Assembly: GCA_964427485.1 (NCBI GenBank)
Contig: CAYRUP010000055.1
Span: forward strand, 1-12,459
Reading direction: 5' to 3'
Length of the DNA: 12,459 nucleotides
Source of the DNA: CAYRUP01 sp964427485
GTDB lineage: Bacteria > Pseudomonadota > Gammaproteobacteria > DSM-16500
Within the stretch, counting starts at the first letter, position 1. Each line of letters begins with the position of its first letter. Shown here one piece after another: positions 5,812 through 12,459 of this stretch. The notes under the pieces are model-generated. The model did no database searches, was not told the origin of the DNA, and saw nothing but the letters and a program-made list of their open reading frames with translations. The position numbers and the translations under genes were made by a program.

Positions 5812-6855
5812 ATGAAAACACGCACACTGGTTATTGCATATCCGCTATTTAGCACACATCCACTTCCTACAGCTTCGTCTTCCACAAATAAATATCTAAT
5901 TGGAATGCTAGCTAATATTGAATCAGCAGCTTCGTTAGCACCTTATGCAGAAATTTGGATATATCATGATGACAGCATTGGTGATGAGTGGTTGCGTTTG
6001 TTAAATATCGCTGTCAAACACAGTTTACTTCCTATCTCATTAAAATCATTTCATTATCCTAGATTCCGTTTACCAGAAGATAATGGGCACATAGGTTTAT
6101 TTGGAACCTTGGCGCGCTATGAAGCTTTGGCAGAATTTTCAAAAAAGTTTTCTGAAAAAAAAGATGCTGTATTAGCAATACGAGATGCAGATATTGTATT
6201 AAATGATTTTGATTTAAGACAAATACAATCATTTATGGAAAAATCTGATAAAACTTTGCATCGTTATGTGGATGGTCTACATTATCCTTGGCCTATAATC
6301 GGTGGTTCATTTGCGGTAAAACCCGGATTTTTAAAACAACTAAATTACACGACAGCATCATGGTCTAAACGTATTGCCACCTTTGCTGAAAAGGAAATAC
6401 ATCAATCTGTATTCGAACCTTTTTGTTATTTTGTAGATCAACGATTTTTAAAAGAAATTTTTAAAGAATTAACCGACATGCATGGTTTGGGCAATGTGGA
6501 AAGCAAGACAATTCATATCCCGATTTTTGGCGAAAATTTGCAGAAAAGAGGACAGCATTATAGAGTATGGTTTAGTGATATCGGTGATGTCACACCTCAG
6601 TTCGATTCAGTCAAGCACACTTCTTTAGAAAAATTTATTTGCGAACATTCTGAGGCTATGCATGAATGGATACAATCAGAGGAAAAAAGCAGCCTCAAAA
6701 ATAGAAATATAAAACGTAAATTATTGAATGATGAAAATAAGCCTATAAGTATAAAAAATTCAGAATCCAGTTTTTTTTCAAATAAACATCTAAGGACGAG
6801 TAAGGTAGTCGTTGAGTCACCCCAACCCACAAGATGGGGTAAACATCAAAAATGA
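5812..6855 (+). CDS. Putative GT-A-type glycosyltransferase, orphan
   Basis: A 347-residue protein not assigned to a named family. It resembles bacterial nucleotide-sugar transferases of GT-A fold. It opens with a beta strand (KTRTLVIAYPLF), followed by KYLIGMLANIESAASLAPYAEI and IYHDDS; AIRDADIVLNDFD (122-134) is a good DxD metal-binding motif; IIGGSFAVKPG (162-172) and YFVDQRFL (206-213) match motifs usually found after it. The tail (about 285-347) is charged and looks disordered. The start chosen is the ATG at 5812 with GGA six bases upstream. The frame is open back to an ATG at 5596, which would add 72 residues with one membrane segment, but that start has no ribosome binding site and overlaps the toxin promoter. 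The stop lies inside a hairpin. Its sugar donor and acceptor are unknown; glycan or effector-type modification are both possible. Confidence 0.6.
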   Translation: MKTRTLVIAYPLFSTHPLPTASSSTNKYLIGMLANIESAASLAPYAEIWIYHDDSIGDEWLRLLNIAVKHSLLPISLKSFHYPRFRLPEDNGHIGLFGTLARYEALAEFSKKFSEKKDAVLAIRDADIVLNDFDLRQIQSFMEKSDKTLHRYVDGLHYPWPIIGGSFAVKPGFLKQLNYTTASWSKRIATFAEKEIHQSVFEPFCYFVDQRFLKEIFKELTDMHGLGNVESKTIHIPIFGENLQKRGQHYRVWFSDIGDVTPQFDSVKHTSLEKFICEHSEAMHEWIQSEEKSSLKNRNIKRKLLNDENKPISIKNSESSFFSNKHLRTSKVVVESPQPTRWGKHQK

Positions 6856-6883
6856 CGTACCTGTAACTTACAGGTACGTCATT
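6851..6883 (-). terminator. 33-bp hairpin, terminator of the minus-strand cluster
   Basis: Two perfect 16-bp arms (AATGACGTACCTGTAA and its complement) around a single central base. Read on the minus strand the hairpin is followed by a run of five Ts, so it fits a rho-independent terminator for the genes ending at 6911. On the plus strand it has no T-run, and it contains the stop codon (6853-6855) of the converging glycosyltransferase-like gene. Confidence 0.75.
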
Positions 6884-6910
6884 GGGAGCAGCATTTTGTG
6901 CATTTTATCT

Positions 6911-7243
6911 CTATGTCCCCGCACTCACCTTGTAAAGAATAATCAAAGCCGATACTTGCAACAACCAGACGACCCATACAACTTCCATAAAGTAAGGAAA
7001 CCAAGACCGTCTTGCTACCCAGTAAGCGACGACAGGCAAAAGTCCGATAGCGAGAGGAATGACAAGTAATGCCAGTAATTCTCGAATCAAATTACCCATT
7101 TGACCGGCAGAAAATACATCTTTGAGTAAATTAGACAACCAGTCATGTGCAGAAATAATATATTCCAGACCTGTCTGCGCATAAGCCATGCCAAGTATGA
7201 CAAGCGTGCTTAATGTAACAATGATAATAACGTGCTTTACCAT
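6911..7243 (-). CDS. Small membrane protein with N-terminal signal, unknown function
   Basis: A 110-residue protein that I do not recognise. It has an N-terminal signal-like segment (VKHVIIIVTLSTLVILGMAYA, with possible cleavage after AYA at residue 22), a short amphipathic stretch (about 23-52), and two membrane segments (about 54-77 and 85-105). Arg-Arg at 78-79 lies in the loop between them. A TAGGAGT ribosome binding site precedes the ATG. It follows the neighbouring 131-residue membrane protein by 10 bp, so the two are probably co-expressed and may form a complex. A signal plus two membrane helices is also the architecture of VirB2-like pilins and several small secretion-system subunits, but I see no sequence evidence for that. 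Confidence 0.7.
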   Translation of the reverse strand: MVKHVIIIVTLSTLVILGMAYAQTGLEYIISAHDWLSNLLKDVFSAGQMGNLIRELLALLVIPLAIGLLPVVAYWVARRSWFPYFMEVVWVVWLLQVSALIILYKVSAGT

Positions 7244-7253
7244 GAAACGACTC

Positions 7254-7649
7254 CTATCTTCGTCTTAACGATCTAACAATGAACGTGATAACTAATCCAA
7301 CGGCACCTATGATAAGCAATTGCCATGCATCATTAACCGATATAAACAATGTCTCGCCTTTTTGCGCTAAATATAAGACGACACCAGCAAATGCAATTGC
7401 CACAAAAGAAAGAATCAATGAGCGAGCTGCCGCAATAATCATTTCAAGCGCAATAATAATTTTCACTGCCCAATAAATCGTGTTGAGCCAAAGCGGGAAA
7501 TATTCATTTACCACAATATAATAATAAGCCCCAATGACGATAGCGATAATGATAATTTGGGGAATGATCGAAAAAATAGAAAAAAGCGCGGGGCCATTGA
7601 AATGCGTTGATTCATTTTTTTTAAATAGCGGTCTTTGGGAATGCCTCAT
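7254..7649 (-). CDS. Small polytopic membrane protein, unknown function
   Basis: A 131-residue protein that is almost wholly hydrophobic after a polar, basic N-terminus (MRHSQRPLFKKNEST). Likely membrane segments are about 20-47, 53-74, 77-95 and 107-126, and the protein ends in RSLRRR, suggesting a cytoplasmic C-terminus. There are no catalytic motifs or known domains that I can name. The ATG is preceded by AAGGAAG. It lies 72 bp after yadH and 10 bp before the next small membrane protein, at the distal end of the proC cluster. Whether it shares the cluster's transcript or has its own promoter in the 72-bp gap is not clear. Confidence 0.7.
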   Translation of the reverse strand: MRHSQRPLFKKNESTHFNGPALFSIFSIIPQIIIIAIVIGAYYYIVVNEYFPLWLNTIYWAVKIIIALEMIIAAARSLILSFVAIAFAGVVLYLAQKGETLFISVNDAWQLLIIGAVGLVITFIVRSLRRR

Positions 7650-7721
7650 GCAAATATCTTCCTTTATATCCGTTAAAATTGAAAAAACGATAACATAAAT
7701 CCAAGTTTCTATGTAGCTCTT

Positions 7722-8489
7722 TTAAGTTCTTAAGCCAGTCCCTTTTCTTAACAAAATAAGACACCATACAAAAAGCACAATAAACAATACACAGACCAAA
7801 GAAAAGCCAAATTCAATACTGATATCAGACGTGCCTAGCATGCCATATCTGAAAGAATCCACAATATTCAGAATAGGATTAAATATAGAAATTTTTTGCC
7901 ATACCAACGGCAATTGTTTAATGGAGTAAAACACGCCGCCTAAATAGGTGAGCGGTGTGAGCACGAAAGTTGGAATAAACGAAACATCATCAAATTTTTT
8001 AGCAAAAATGGCATTCACAATGCCGCCTAATGAAAACAACATCGACGACAAAATCGCCATCGTAATGACAATGCCGAGATTGTAAATATGCAAATGGGTA
8101 AAAAATAACGAAATCAGTACGACAATAATTCCAACTAATATCCCGCGCAGCGAACCGCCCAGCATATAGCCGAGTAAAATAATATAACTGGGCATGGAGG
8201 ACACTAACATTTCTTCAATGCTTTTGCTGAACTTGGCACCGAAAAAAGAAGCGGATGTATTCGCATAAGCGTTAGTCATAATAGACATCATCGTCAAGCC
8301 AGGCACGATATATTGCATATAAGTATAACCATCGATGTCTTTGATCTGAGAGCCGATCAATTTACCAAAAATAATAAAGTAAAGTGACATCGTGATTGCG
8401 GGTGGTAATAATGTTTGTGACCAAATTCGCATGAAACGCGTAATTTCTTTGTTGAGAATAGTTTGTAAAGCGATCCCATTTTTTTTCAT
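7722..8489 (-). CDS. yadH: ABC-2 type transporter permease, YadH-like
   Basis: A 255-residue inner membrane permease of the ABC-2 family with six hydrophobic segments. Typical features are a cytoplasmic amphipathic N-terminus (LQTILNKEITRFMRIW), GKLIGS with the extracellular DIDGYTYMQYIVPGL, the AKFSKSIEEMLVSSMPSY coupling region (about 86-103), and FVLTPLTYLGGVFYSIKQLP (about 175-194) near the C-terminal third. Length and motifs match E. coli YadH. The substrate is unknown; ABC-2 exporters commonly move lipids, polysaccharides or drugs. The start overlaps the end of the ATPase gene by 4 bp, so the two are translationally coupled and probably form one exporter. Confidence 0.88.
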   Translation of the reverse strand: MKKNGIALQTILNKEITRFMRIWSQTLLPPAITMSLYFIIFGKLIGSQIKDIDGYTYMQYIVPGLTMMSIMTNAYANTSASFFGAKFSKSIEEMLVSSMPSYIILLGYMLGGSLRGILVGIIVVLISLFFTHLHIYNLGIVITMAILSSMLFSLGGIVNAIFAKKFDDVSFIPTFVLTPLTYLGGVFYSIKQLPLVWQKISIFNPILNIVDSFRYGMLGTSDISIEFGFSLVCVLFIVLFVWCLILLRKGTGLRT

Positions 8490-9409
8490 AATTTTGCCTT
8501 ATTTTGAGCGATAAGTCGTACGAATAATTCTTCCAGACGATTGATTTTGTTACGCATGCCAGTCACGACGATGTTTTGTTGATCTAACATACGAAATAAT
8601 TCGTTTAACGATTGTGTTTTGCGTAATTCAATTTCGAGCGTCATCGTATCCAGCATGCGATAAGGATGGTCGGGCAGTAGCGGTGCTTCCAGCAAAGGTT
8701 CTGCGATATCCATCATGAGTGTTTGCACATGCAGTTGGTTAAGCAGCGATTTCATATCAGCATGTTCGATAATTTCACCGTGATCGATGATTGCCACGCG
8801 TTTGCAAAGTTGTTCTGCTTCTTCCAGATAATGCGTGGTTAATATGATGGTGGTGCCTTGCTCGTTCAACCGAGTTAAAAAACCCCATAAACTATGGCGT
8901 AATTCAATATCCACACCTGCGGTAGGTTCATCCAGAATTAATAATTTAGGTTCATTCATGAGAGCACGCGCAATCATGAGTCTTCGTTTCATTCCGCCTG
9001 ACAAACGCAACGCACTTTGATCGCGCTTTTCCCAAATGCCTAATTCTTTCAAATAACGTTCGGCGCGTGTCAGTGCGATGTGACGAGGAATGCCATAATA
9101 GCCTGCTTGATTGATGACAATCTGTAGAATTTTTTCAAATGGATTGAAATTGAATTCCTGGGGCACGACACCAATACACGATTTGGCAGCTTCCAACTCT
9201 TGATCGATGTCGTAACCAAACACAGACACTTTACCCGAGGTTTTATTAACGAGAGAACATAAAATACCAATCGTTGTGGATTTGCCTGCACCATTTTGTC
9301 CGAGCATGGCAAAGAAATCCCCTTCTGCTACTTTTAAGTTAATGCCTTTCAGCGCAACTAAACCATTAGCATAAATTTTTTTAAGATTTTCGACGACGAG
9401 TGCGTGCAT
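8486..9409 (-). CDS. yadG: ABC transporter ATP-binding protein, YadG-like
   Basis: A 307-residue cytoplasmic ATPase with every ABC motif: Walker A GQNGAGKST (37-45), Q-loop Gln at 84 in VVPQEF, signature LSGGM (136-140), Walker B LLILDEPTAGVD (156-167), and switch His at 193 in TTHYLEEAEQ. A C-terminal extension of about 80 residues is usual for this exporter class. It powers the YadH-like permease encoded next. It begins 12 bp after the rdgB stop, with AAGG upstream of the ATG, so it is probably in the same transcript. Confidence 0.92.
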   Translation of the reverse strand: MHALVVENLKKIYANGLVALKGINLKVAEGDFFAMLGQNGAGKSTTIGILCSLVNKTSGKVSVFGYDIDQELEAAKSCIGVVPQEFNFNPFEKILQIVINQAGYYGIPRHIALTRAERYLKELGIWEKRDQSALRLSGGMKRRLMIARALMNEPKLLILDEPTAGVDIELRHSLWGFLTRLNEQGTTIILTTHYLEEAEQLCKRVAIIDHGEIIEHADMKSLLNQLHVQTLMMDIAEPLLEAPLLPDHPYRMLDTMTLEIELRKTQSLNELFRMLDQQNIVVTGMRNKINRLEELFVRLIAQNKAKL

Positions 9410-9421
9410 TAATAATTACCT

Positions 9422-10018
9422 TCATGCGAAATTTAATTTAGCCATTAATATTCGTAATGCTTGTCCACGATGACTGATTTGATTTTTTCTTTCTAAACTG
9501 AGTTCAGCCGCACTGCATTTTTCAGTTTCATCATAAAATACCGGATCATAACCAAAACCCTCTGTGCCAGTTGGCGTTTGTAATATCGTACCCTGCCATA
9601 TCCCTTCACAAATTAAAGGCGCGGGATCGTCTGCATGCAAAAGATAAACCAAGGTGCAATGAAAATGTGCGCGGCGATTTTCTTCAGGAATATCGCGCAT
9701 GTCATATAATAATTTTTCAATATTTTTTTCAGCATTGGATTGTTTGCCAGCATAACGCGCGGAATAAATTCCTGGCGCACCCTCTAATGCATGGACGACG
9801 AGACCGGAATCATCTGCGATAGCGGGTTTGTTACTTTGTTGACTCGCATGACGTGCTTTCAACAAAGCATTTTCGACAAAAGTGAGACCTGTTTCCTCAA
9901 TGTCATCGATGCCAAGCATGCGTTGCGGAATCAATTCATAATGAAAATTGTCCAACATGGCTTGCAATTCATTAATTTTTCCGGCGTTGTTACTCGCAAA
10001 CACAATTTTATTTTTCAT
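9422..10018 (-). CDS. rdgB: dITP/XTP pyrophosphatase (RdgB/HAM1)
   Basis: A cytoplasmic house-cleaning nucleotidase that hydrolyses dITP, ITP and XTP to monophosphates and so keeps deaminated purines out of nucleic acids. Visible motifs are FASNNAGKINEL (7-18), TFVENALLKA (46-55), ADDSGLVVHALEGAPGIYSA (68-87, with acidic metal ligands at 69-70), GTEGFGYDPVF (151-161) and ISHRGQAL (181-188). At 198 residues it is full length. The ATG at 10018 is chosen because TGAGGAAC lies just upstream and it gives the family's normal N-terminus. An in-frame TTG at 10030 overlaps the yggT stop and is less likely. The gene begins 8 bp after yggT, an order also seen in other gammaproteobacteria. Confidence 0.95.
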   Translation of the reverse strand: MKNKIVFASNNAGKINELQAMLDNFHYELIPQRMLGIDDIEETGLTFVENALLKARHASQQSNKPAIADDSGLVVHALEGAPGIYSARYAGKQSNAEKNIEKLLYDMRDIPEENRRAHFHCTLVYLLHADDPAPLICEGIWQGTILQTPTGTEGFGYDPVFYDETEKCSAAELSLERKNQISHRGQALRILMAKLNFA

Positions 10019-10026
10019 TTTGTTCC

Positions 10027-10563
10027 TCAAGGCAGCAATAGGATGAGTACTTGCAGCAGAATCAAGGCAGGAATGGGTGAAAAATCAATCCCATTCATCG
10101 GCGGCAGAATGCGTCGCACCGGCGTCAAAATAGGTGCCGTAATTTGTTGTAATATTTGATTGGCTGGCGAATACCCCGGCTGAAACCAACTTAACAGCGC
10201 TTGTAATAAAATCGCGTAGAAAAATGTATTTAGAATCATTTTAATGGTGTCTAAGAACGCAATAACAAATACCATCATCACATCAGGAAGACCAATCGTT
10301 AAAAGACTCAACAAAATTATTTTAAGAATTTCAAAAAAAATAATTAATACGAGCGTTGAAAATTCAAGGCCGCGAAAATTAGGCAATACGCGACGCAACG
10401 GCGCCACCAATGGCTGCGTCAATTTTATAATTAATTGCGTCACTGGATTAAAATAATTTGCGCGTGCTAACGCGAGAATTAAGCGCAGCACTAAAATAAA
10501 AATATATAAATTGAAAAGTGTACTAATTAAAAATAGGGCTGCACGAGTGAAATTGTCTGACAT
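10027..10563 (-). CDS. yggT: YggT family integral membrane protein
   Basis: A 178-residue inner membrane protein made of two YggT repeats. Each repeat has hydrophobic helices and a conserved amphipathic segment: NPVTQLIIKLTQPLVAPLRR (39-58) and NQILQQITAPILTPVRRILP (135-154). Both halves keep the P-I/L-R-R-x-L-P pattern. The family is implicated in osmotic or ion homeostasis in E. coli and in division or membrane organisation in other bacteria; its role here is inferred from the family. The ATG begins one base after the proC stop, and its GAGG site sits in the last proC codons, so translation is coupled. Association with proC and rdgB is a conserved gammaproteobacterial arrangement. Confidence 0.92.
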   Translation of the reverse strand: MSDNFTRAALFLISTLFNLYIFILVLRLILALARANYFNPVTQLIIKLTQPLVAPLRRVLPNFRGLEFSTLVLIIFFEILKIILLSLLTIGLPDVMMVFVIAFLDTIKMILNTFFYAILLQALLSWFQPGYSPANQILQQITAPILTPVRRILPPMNGIDFSPIPALILLQVLILLLP

Positions 10564-10564
10564 G

Positions 10565-11395
10565 TTATTTTACCTCTTTGCTAAATTGCTCAGCTAATTC
10601 TTCAGAGCGTTTTTTTGCGGATTTTAATGCGTTACTGAATAATTCAGTCATCTGTCCTTCTTCCAGAATACGTAAAGCAGCTTCCGTTGTGCCCCCTTTG
10701 GATGTAACGCGTTGACGTAATTCCTGTGCGGATTCATTGCATTCCATCGCCATACGTGCAGAACCCACTGCGGTTTGCAATGTGAGTAAACGCGCAATTT
10801 CAGGCTGTAGACCTAATTTTTCTCCCGCTATTTGTAATGCTTCAATGACAAAGAAAAAATAAGCAGGCCCTGAGCCAGATAATGCAGTCACAGCATCCAT
10901 TTGTTTTTCTTCCTCGAGCCATACCACAGTTCCCACTGCACGTAGAATCGATTCTGCTAAAGCATGTTGTTTTGCTGATACGAACGCATTGGCGTAGAGT
11001 GCAGAAGCGCCAGCACGAATTAATGCAGGGGTGTTTGGCATGCAACGTACAATAGGCATATGCCCGCCTAGCCAATTTTGCAAATCGGTTTCACGAATGC
11101 CTGCGGCGATTGAAATGATAAGTGGTTTTTTGCTGGATATGAAAGGTAAAAATTCGCGAATAACATCGGCAATCACTTGGGGTTTGACTGCAAGAATAAT
11201 AATGTCTGCGCTATTGACGGCTTCACTATTTTTTTCACTCGTATGAATTTTAAATTGGTCACGCAAATGACGTAATTTTTCAGGATCAGGATCGGTAATC
11301 CAGAGTTGTTCTCTCGGAAATTGATTGGCAAGCAAGCCGCCAAGCAAACTTGTGCCCATATTGCCAGCACCCATAATGGCGATTTTAGTATGCAT
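10565..11395 (-). CDS. proC: Pyrroline-5-carboxylate reductase
   Basis: A cytoplasmic enzyme that catalyses the last step of proline synthesis, NAD(P)H-dependent reduction of pyrroline-5-carboxylate. It has an N-terminal Rossmann fold with GAGNMG (9-14), then LAVKPQ (68-73), RCMPNTPA (117-124), SGSGPAY (173-179) and the C-terminal signature TSKGGTTEAAL (231-241). At 276 residues it is full length. AAGGAA lies six bases before the ATG. It heads the minus-strand cluster proC-yggT-rdgB-yadG-yadH. The PLP-binding yggS gene, often found just upstream in relatives, is absent here; a divergent orphan gene takes its place. Confidence 0.96.
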   Translation of the reverse strand: MHTKIAIMGAGNMGTSLLGGLLANQFPREQLWITDPDPEKLRHLRDQFKIHTSEKNSEAVNSADIIILAVKPQVIADVIREFLPFISSKKPLIISIAAGIRETDLQNWLGGHMPIVRCMPNTPALIRAGASALYANAFVSAKQHALAESILRAVGTVVWLEEEKQMDAVTALSGSGPAYFFFVIEALQIAGEKLGLQPEIARLLTLQTAVGSARMAMECNESAQELRQRVTSKGGTTEAALRILEEGQMTELFSNALKSAKKRSEELAEQFSKEVK

Positions 11396-11422
11396 ACGGA
11401 GTTCCTTAAAAATGTGGAAAAT

Positions 11423-11431
11423 ATGATACCA
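11423..11431 (-). promoter_or_regulatory. Candidate extended -10 of the proC cluster
   Basis: On the minus strand TGGTATCAT reads as an extended -10, about 28 bases before the proC ATG. I see no convincing -35 at the right distance, which is tolerable for extended -10 promoters. The short divergent gap must also hold the start signals of the plus-strand orphan. Confidence 0.3.
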
Positions 11432-11461
11432 TAACCACCTACTAAAATAGTGAGTAAAAGT

Positions 11462-12325
11462 ATGTTTGGATGGTGTAATTTATTTGCTCATGATAGGGAA
11501 ATGCGGTCGGGAGGACCTTGCAGTTTTCATAAATTCAACTATCTAAATTCCACTATTATTTTAATTGGCAGCACGCAGAGAAAAATACCAAGCAATCTAT
11601 TTACTGAATATAGTGATGTTTTTAAGCTGTTTTTTGAAAAAAATCCGGTAAAAATATTTTTAGGCAGCAATGAGAAATTGCAAGGATTTACCACTTTTCT
11701 CGATGCCATGCGATCTTTTTCTTTATCTGAAAATTTAGAAATCATGTCTCCGGATATGCGCTATTTCGATGAGGGATTTTTTGAGTTATTCTTTTTTTTA
11801 GAGGTGGCAGAATTTTCTAGCAGCGTGGAAAATCATCTGGATCATTTACTTCAATTAGAACTGCAATATTCAAAGCTCGATCTTAAAATAAGCCAATATT
11901 TTGTTAAAAATTATTTTGCGCTATGCGACGAATTTAATATTCTGGATGAAATAATAGAAAAAAATAAAGCATGTGGTTATCACGAAAATGAAATTCAAAA
12001 AAAATCGTTAATAGAGCTTTGTGTTGAAATATTGAATGATGACAAGACATTTGATCCCATTGCGAAATTGCGAAATTTCTACAAATTATATCTTGTCAAT
12101 TTCTTAACTGTTTCTCTCTTTCAAGAAATATGGGAAGAGAAACACAATAAAATATTCATTGTTGTAACAAAGCATTCACACACGCAGCAATTAGCCGCTA
12201 TTTTAAAATCGGTGTGTGATCCCCTTGTGGAAATTAACGCTACAAAAGATGAAGTTCTATCAGCAAAAATCATCCGCGAGTCTTTAGAACGTCATGGCGT
12301 CAAAAGAATGTGCGCAATCATGTAG
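11462..12325 (+). CDS. Unknown protein with C-terminal CaaX box, candidate host-targeted effector
   Basis: A 287-residue soluble protein of no recognised family. The N-terminal third has a strand-like segment STIILIGSTQRKIP and later VKIFLGSNEKLQ. The middle (about 105-200) is helical and rich in Phe, Leu and acidic residues. The C-terminal part has a second strand-turn-helix, NKIFIVVTKHSHTQQLAAIL, then an amphipathic helix, and ends KRMCAIM. The last four residues form a perfect CaaX box (Cys, Ala, Ile, Met), of the kind farnesylated by eukaryotic enzymes; lamin B1 ends the same way. There is no signal peptide or membrane segment. The start chosen is the ATG at 11462, with GTGAG seven bases before it; an in-frame GTG at 11450 would add four residues. 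The gene is AT-rich and divergent from proC. Host prenylation and secretion are inferences. Confidence 0.6.
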   Translation: MFGWCNLFAHDREMRSGGPCSFHKFNYLNSTIILIGSTQRKIPSNLFTEYSDVFKLFFEKNPVKIFLGSNEKLQGFTTFLDAMRSFSLSENLEIMSPDMRYFDEGFFELFFFLEVAEFSSSVENHLDHLLQLELQYSKLDLKISQYFVKNYFALCDEFNILDEIIEKNKACGYHENEIQKKSLIELCVEILNDDKTFDPIAKLRNFYKLYLVNFLTVSLFQEIWEEKHNKIFIVVTKHSHTQQLAAILKSVCDPLVEINATKDEVLSAKIIRESLERHGVKRMCAIM

Positions 12326-12343
12326 ACTTCGTATGGCACAAAA

Positions 12344-12411
12344 GTCATCCTGAGCGCAGCGAAGGATCACCAAATTATAATAAGGCGATCCTTAGCGGGG
12401 CTCAGGGTGAC
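12344..12411. repeat. Imperfect inverted-repeat element, dispersed-repeat type
   Basis: Two 25-bp arms, 12344-12368 (beginning GTCATCCTGAGCGCAGCGAA) and 12387-12411, pair at 21 of 25 positions around an 18-bp AT-rich centre. Arms of this kind (GTCATCCTGAGC and GAAGGATC) are known from short dispersed repeats in many bacterial genomes. It lies 18 bp after the stop of the CaaX-protein gene and could fold into a hairpin at the end of its transcript. The sequence after it, to the end of the window, holds nothing recognisable. Confidence 0.75.
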
Positions 12412-12459
12412 ATAAAATGTGTTAAAAATGTTTTGATAAATCAAAAAAAATATTATAAA

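Noticed and set aside
6911..7243. VirB2-like pilin or Dot/Icm small subunit
   Set aside because: Only the general architecture (signal plus two helices) fits; there is no sequence motif and no secretion-system gene nearby.

Overview
The window looks like chromosomal DNA of an AT-rich gammaproteobacterium, most likely a host-associated member of the Legionellales (Legionella/Coxiella relatives). This rests on three things. There is an outer membrane protein of the Legionella major-OMP type. The housekeeping set is ordinary gammaproteobacterial (tgt, coq7, proC-yggT-rdgB, yadGH). Two genes also suggest contact with eukaryotic hosts: a secreted endoglycoceramidase-like glycosidase and an unknown protein ending in a textbook CaaX prenylation box. 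The assignment is an inference from gene content, since no rRNA is present.

Layout. Positions 1-490 hold the 5' part of tgt (minus strand, running off the left edge), behind a good extended -10 promoter. A DUF4239 membrane protein (534-1328, minus) is divergent from a Legionella-type OMP gene (1399-2463, plus), which is followed by coq7 (2499-3146). Directly after the coq7 stop lies a 178-bp palindromic element with perfect 25-bp ends and internal 41-bp tandem copies, and then the secreted GH5 enzyme (3346-4845).

Positions 4850-6900 look like an accessory islet. It holds a HigB/HigA-type toxin-antitoxin pair (minus) with a clear self-regulated promoter, a perfect 28-bp GC-rich palindrome, an orphan glycosyltransferase-like gene (plus), and a 33-bp hairpin terminator that overlaps the end of that gene.

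Positions 6911-11395 form a tight minus-strand cluster, transcribed right to left: proC, yggT, rdgB, yadG (ABC ATPase), yadH (ABC permease), and then two small membrane proteins of unknown function, ending at the hairpin at 6851-6883. proC is divergent from a plus-strand orphan gene (11462-12325) whose product ends Cys-Ala-Ile-Met. The window closes with a second, unrelated dispersed inverted-repeat element (12344-12411).

ProC makes proline. RdgB removes non-canonical purine nucleotides. YggT and YadGH are envelope proteins. Coq7 acts in ubiquinone synthesis. The strongest candidates for new biology are the CaaX-ending protein, the secreted ceramidase-like glycosidase, and the toxin-antitoxin/glycosyltransferase islet with its large perfect palindromes. 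I saw no tRNA, rRNA, CRISPR array or transposase gene.
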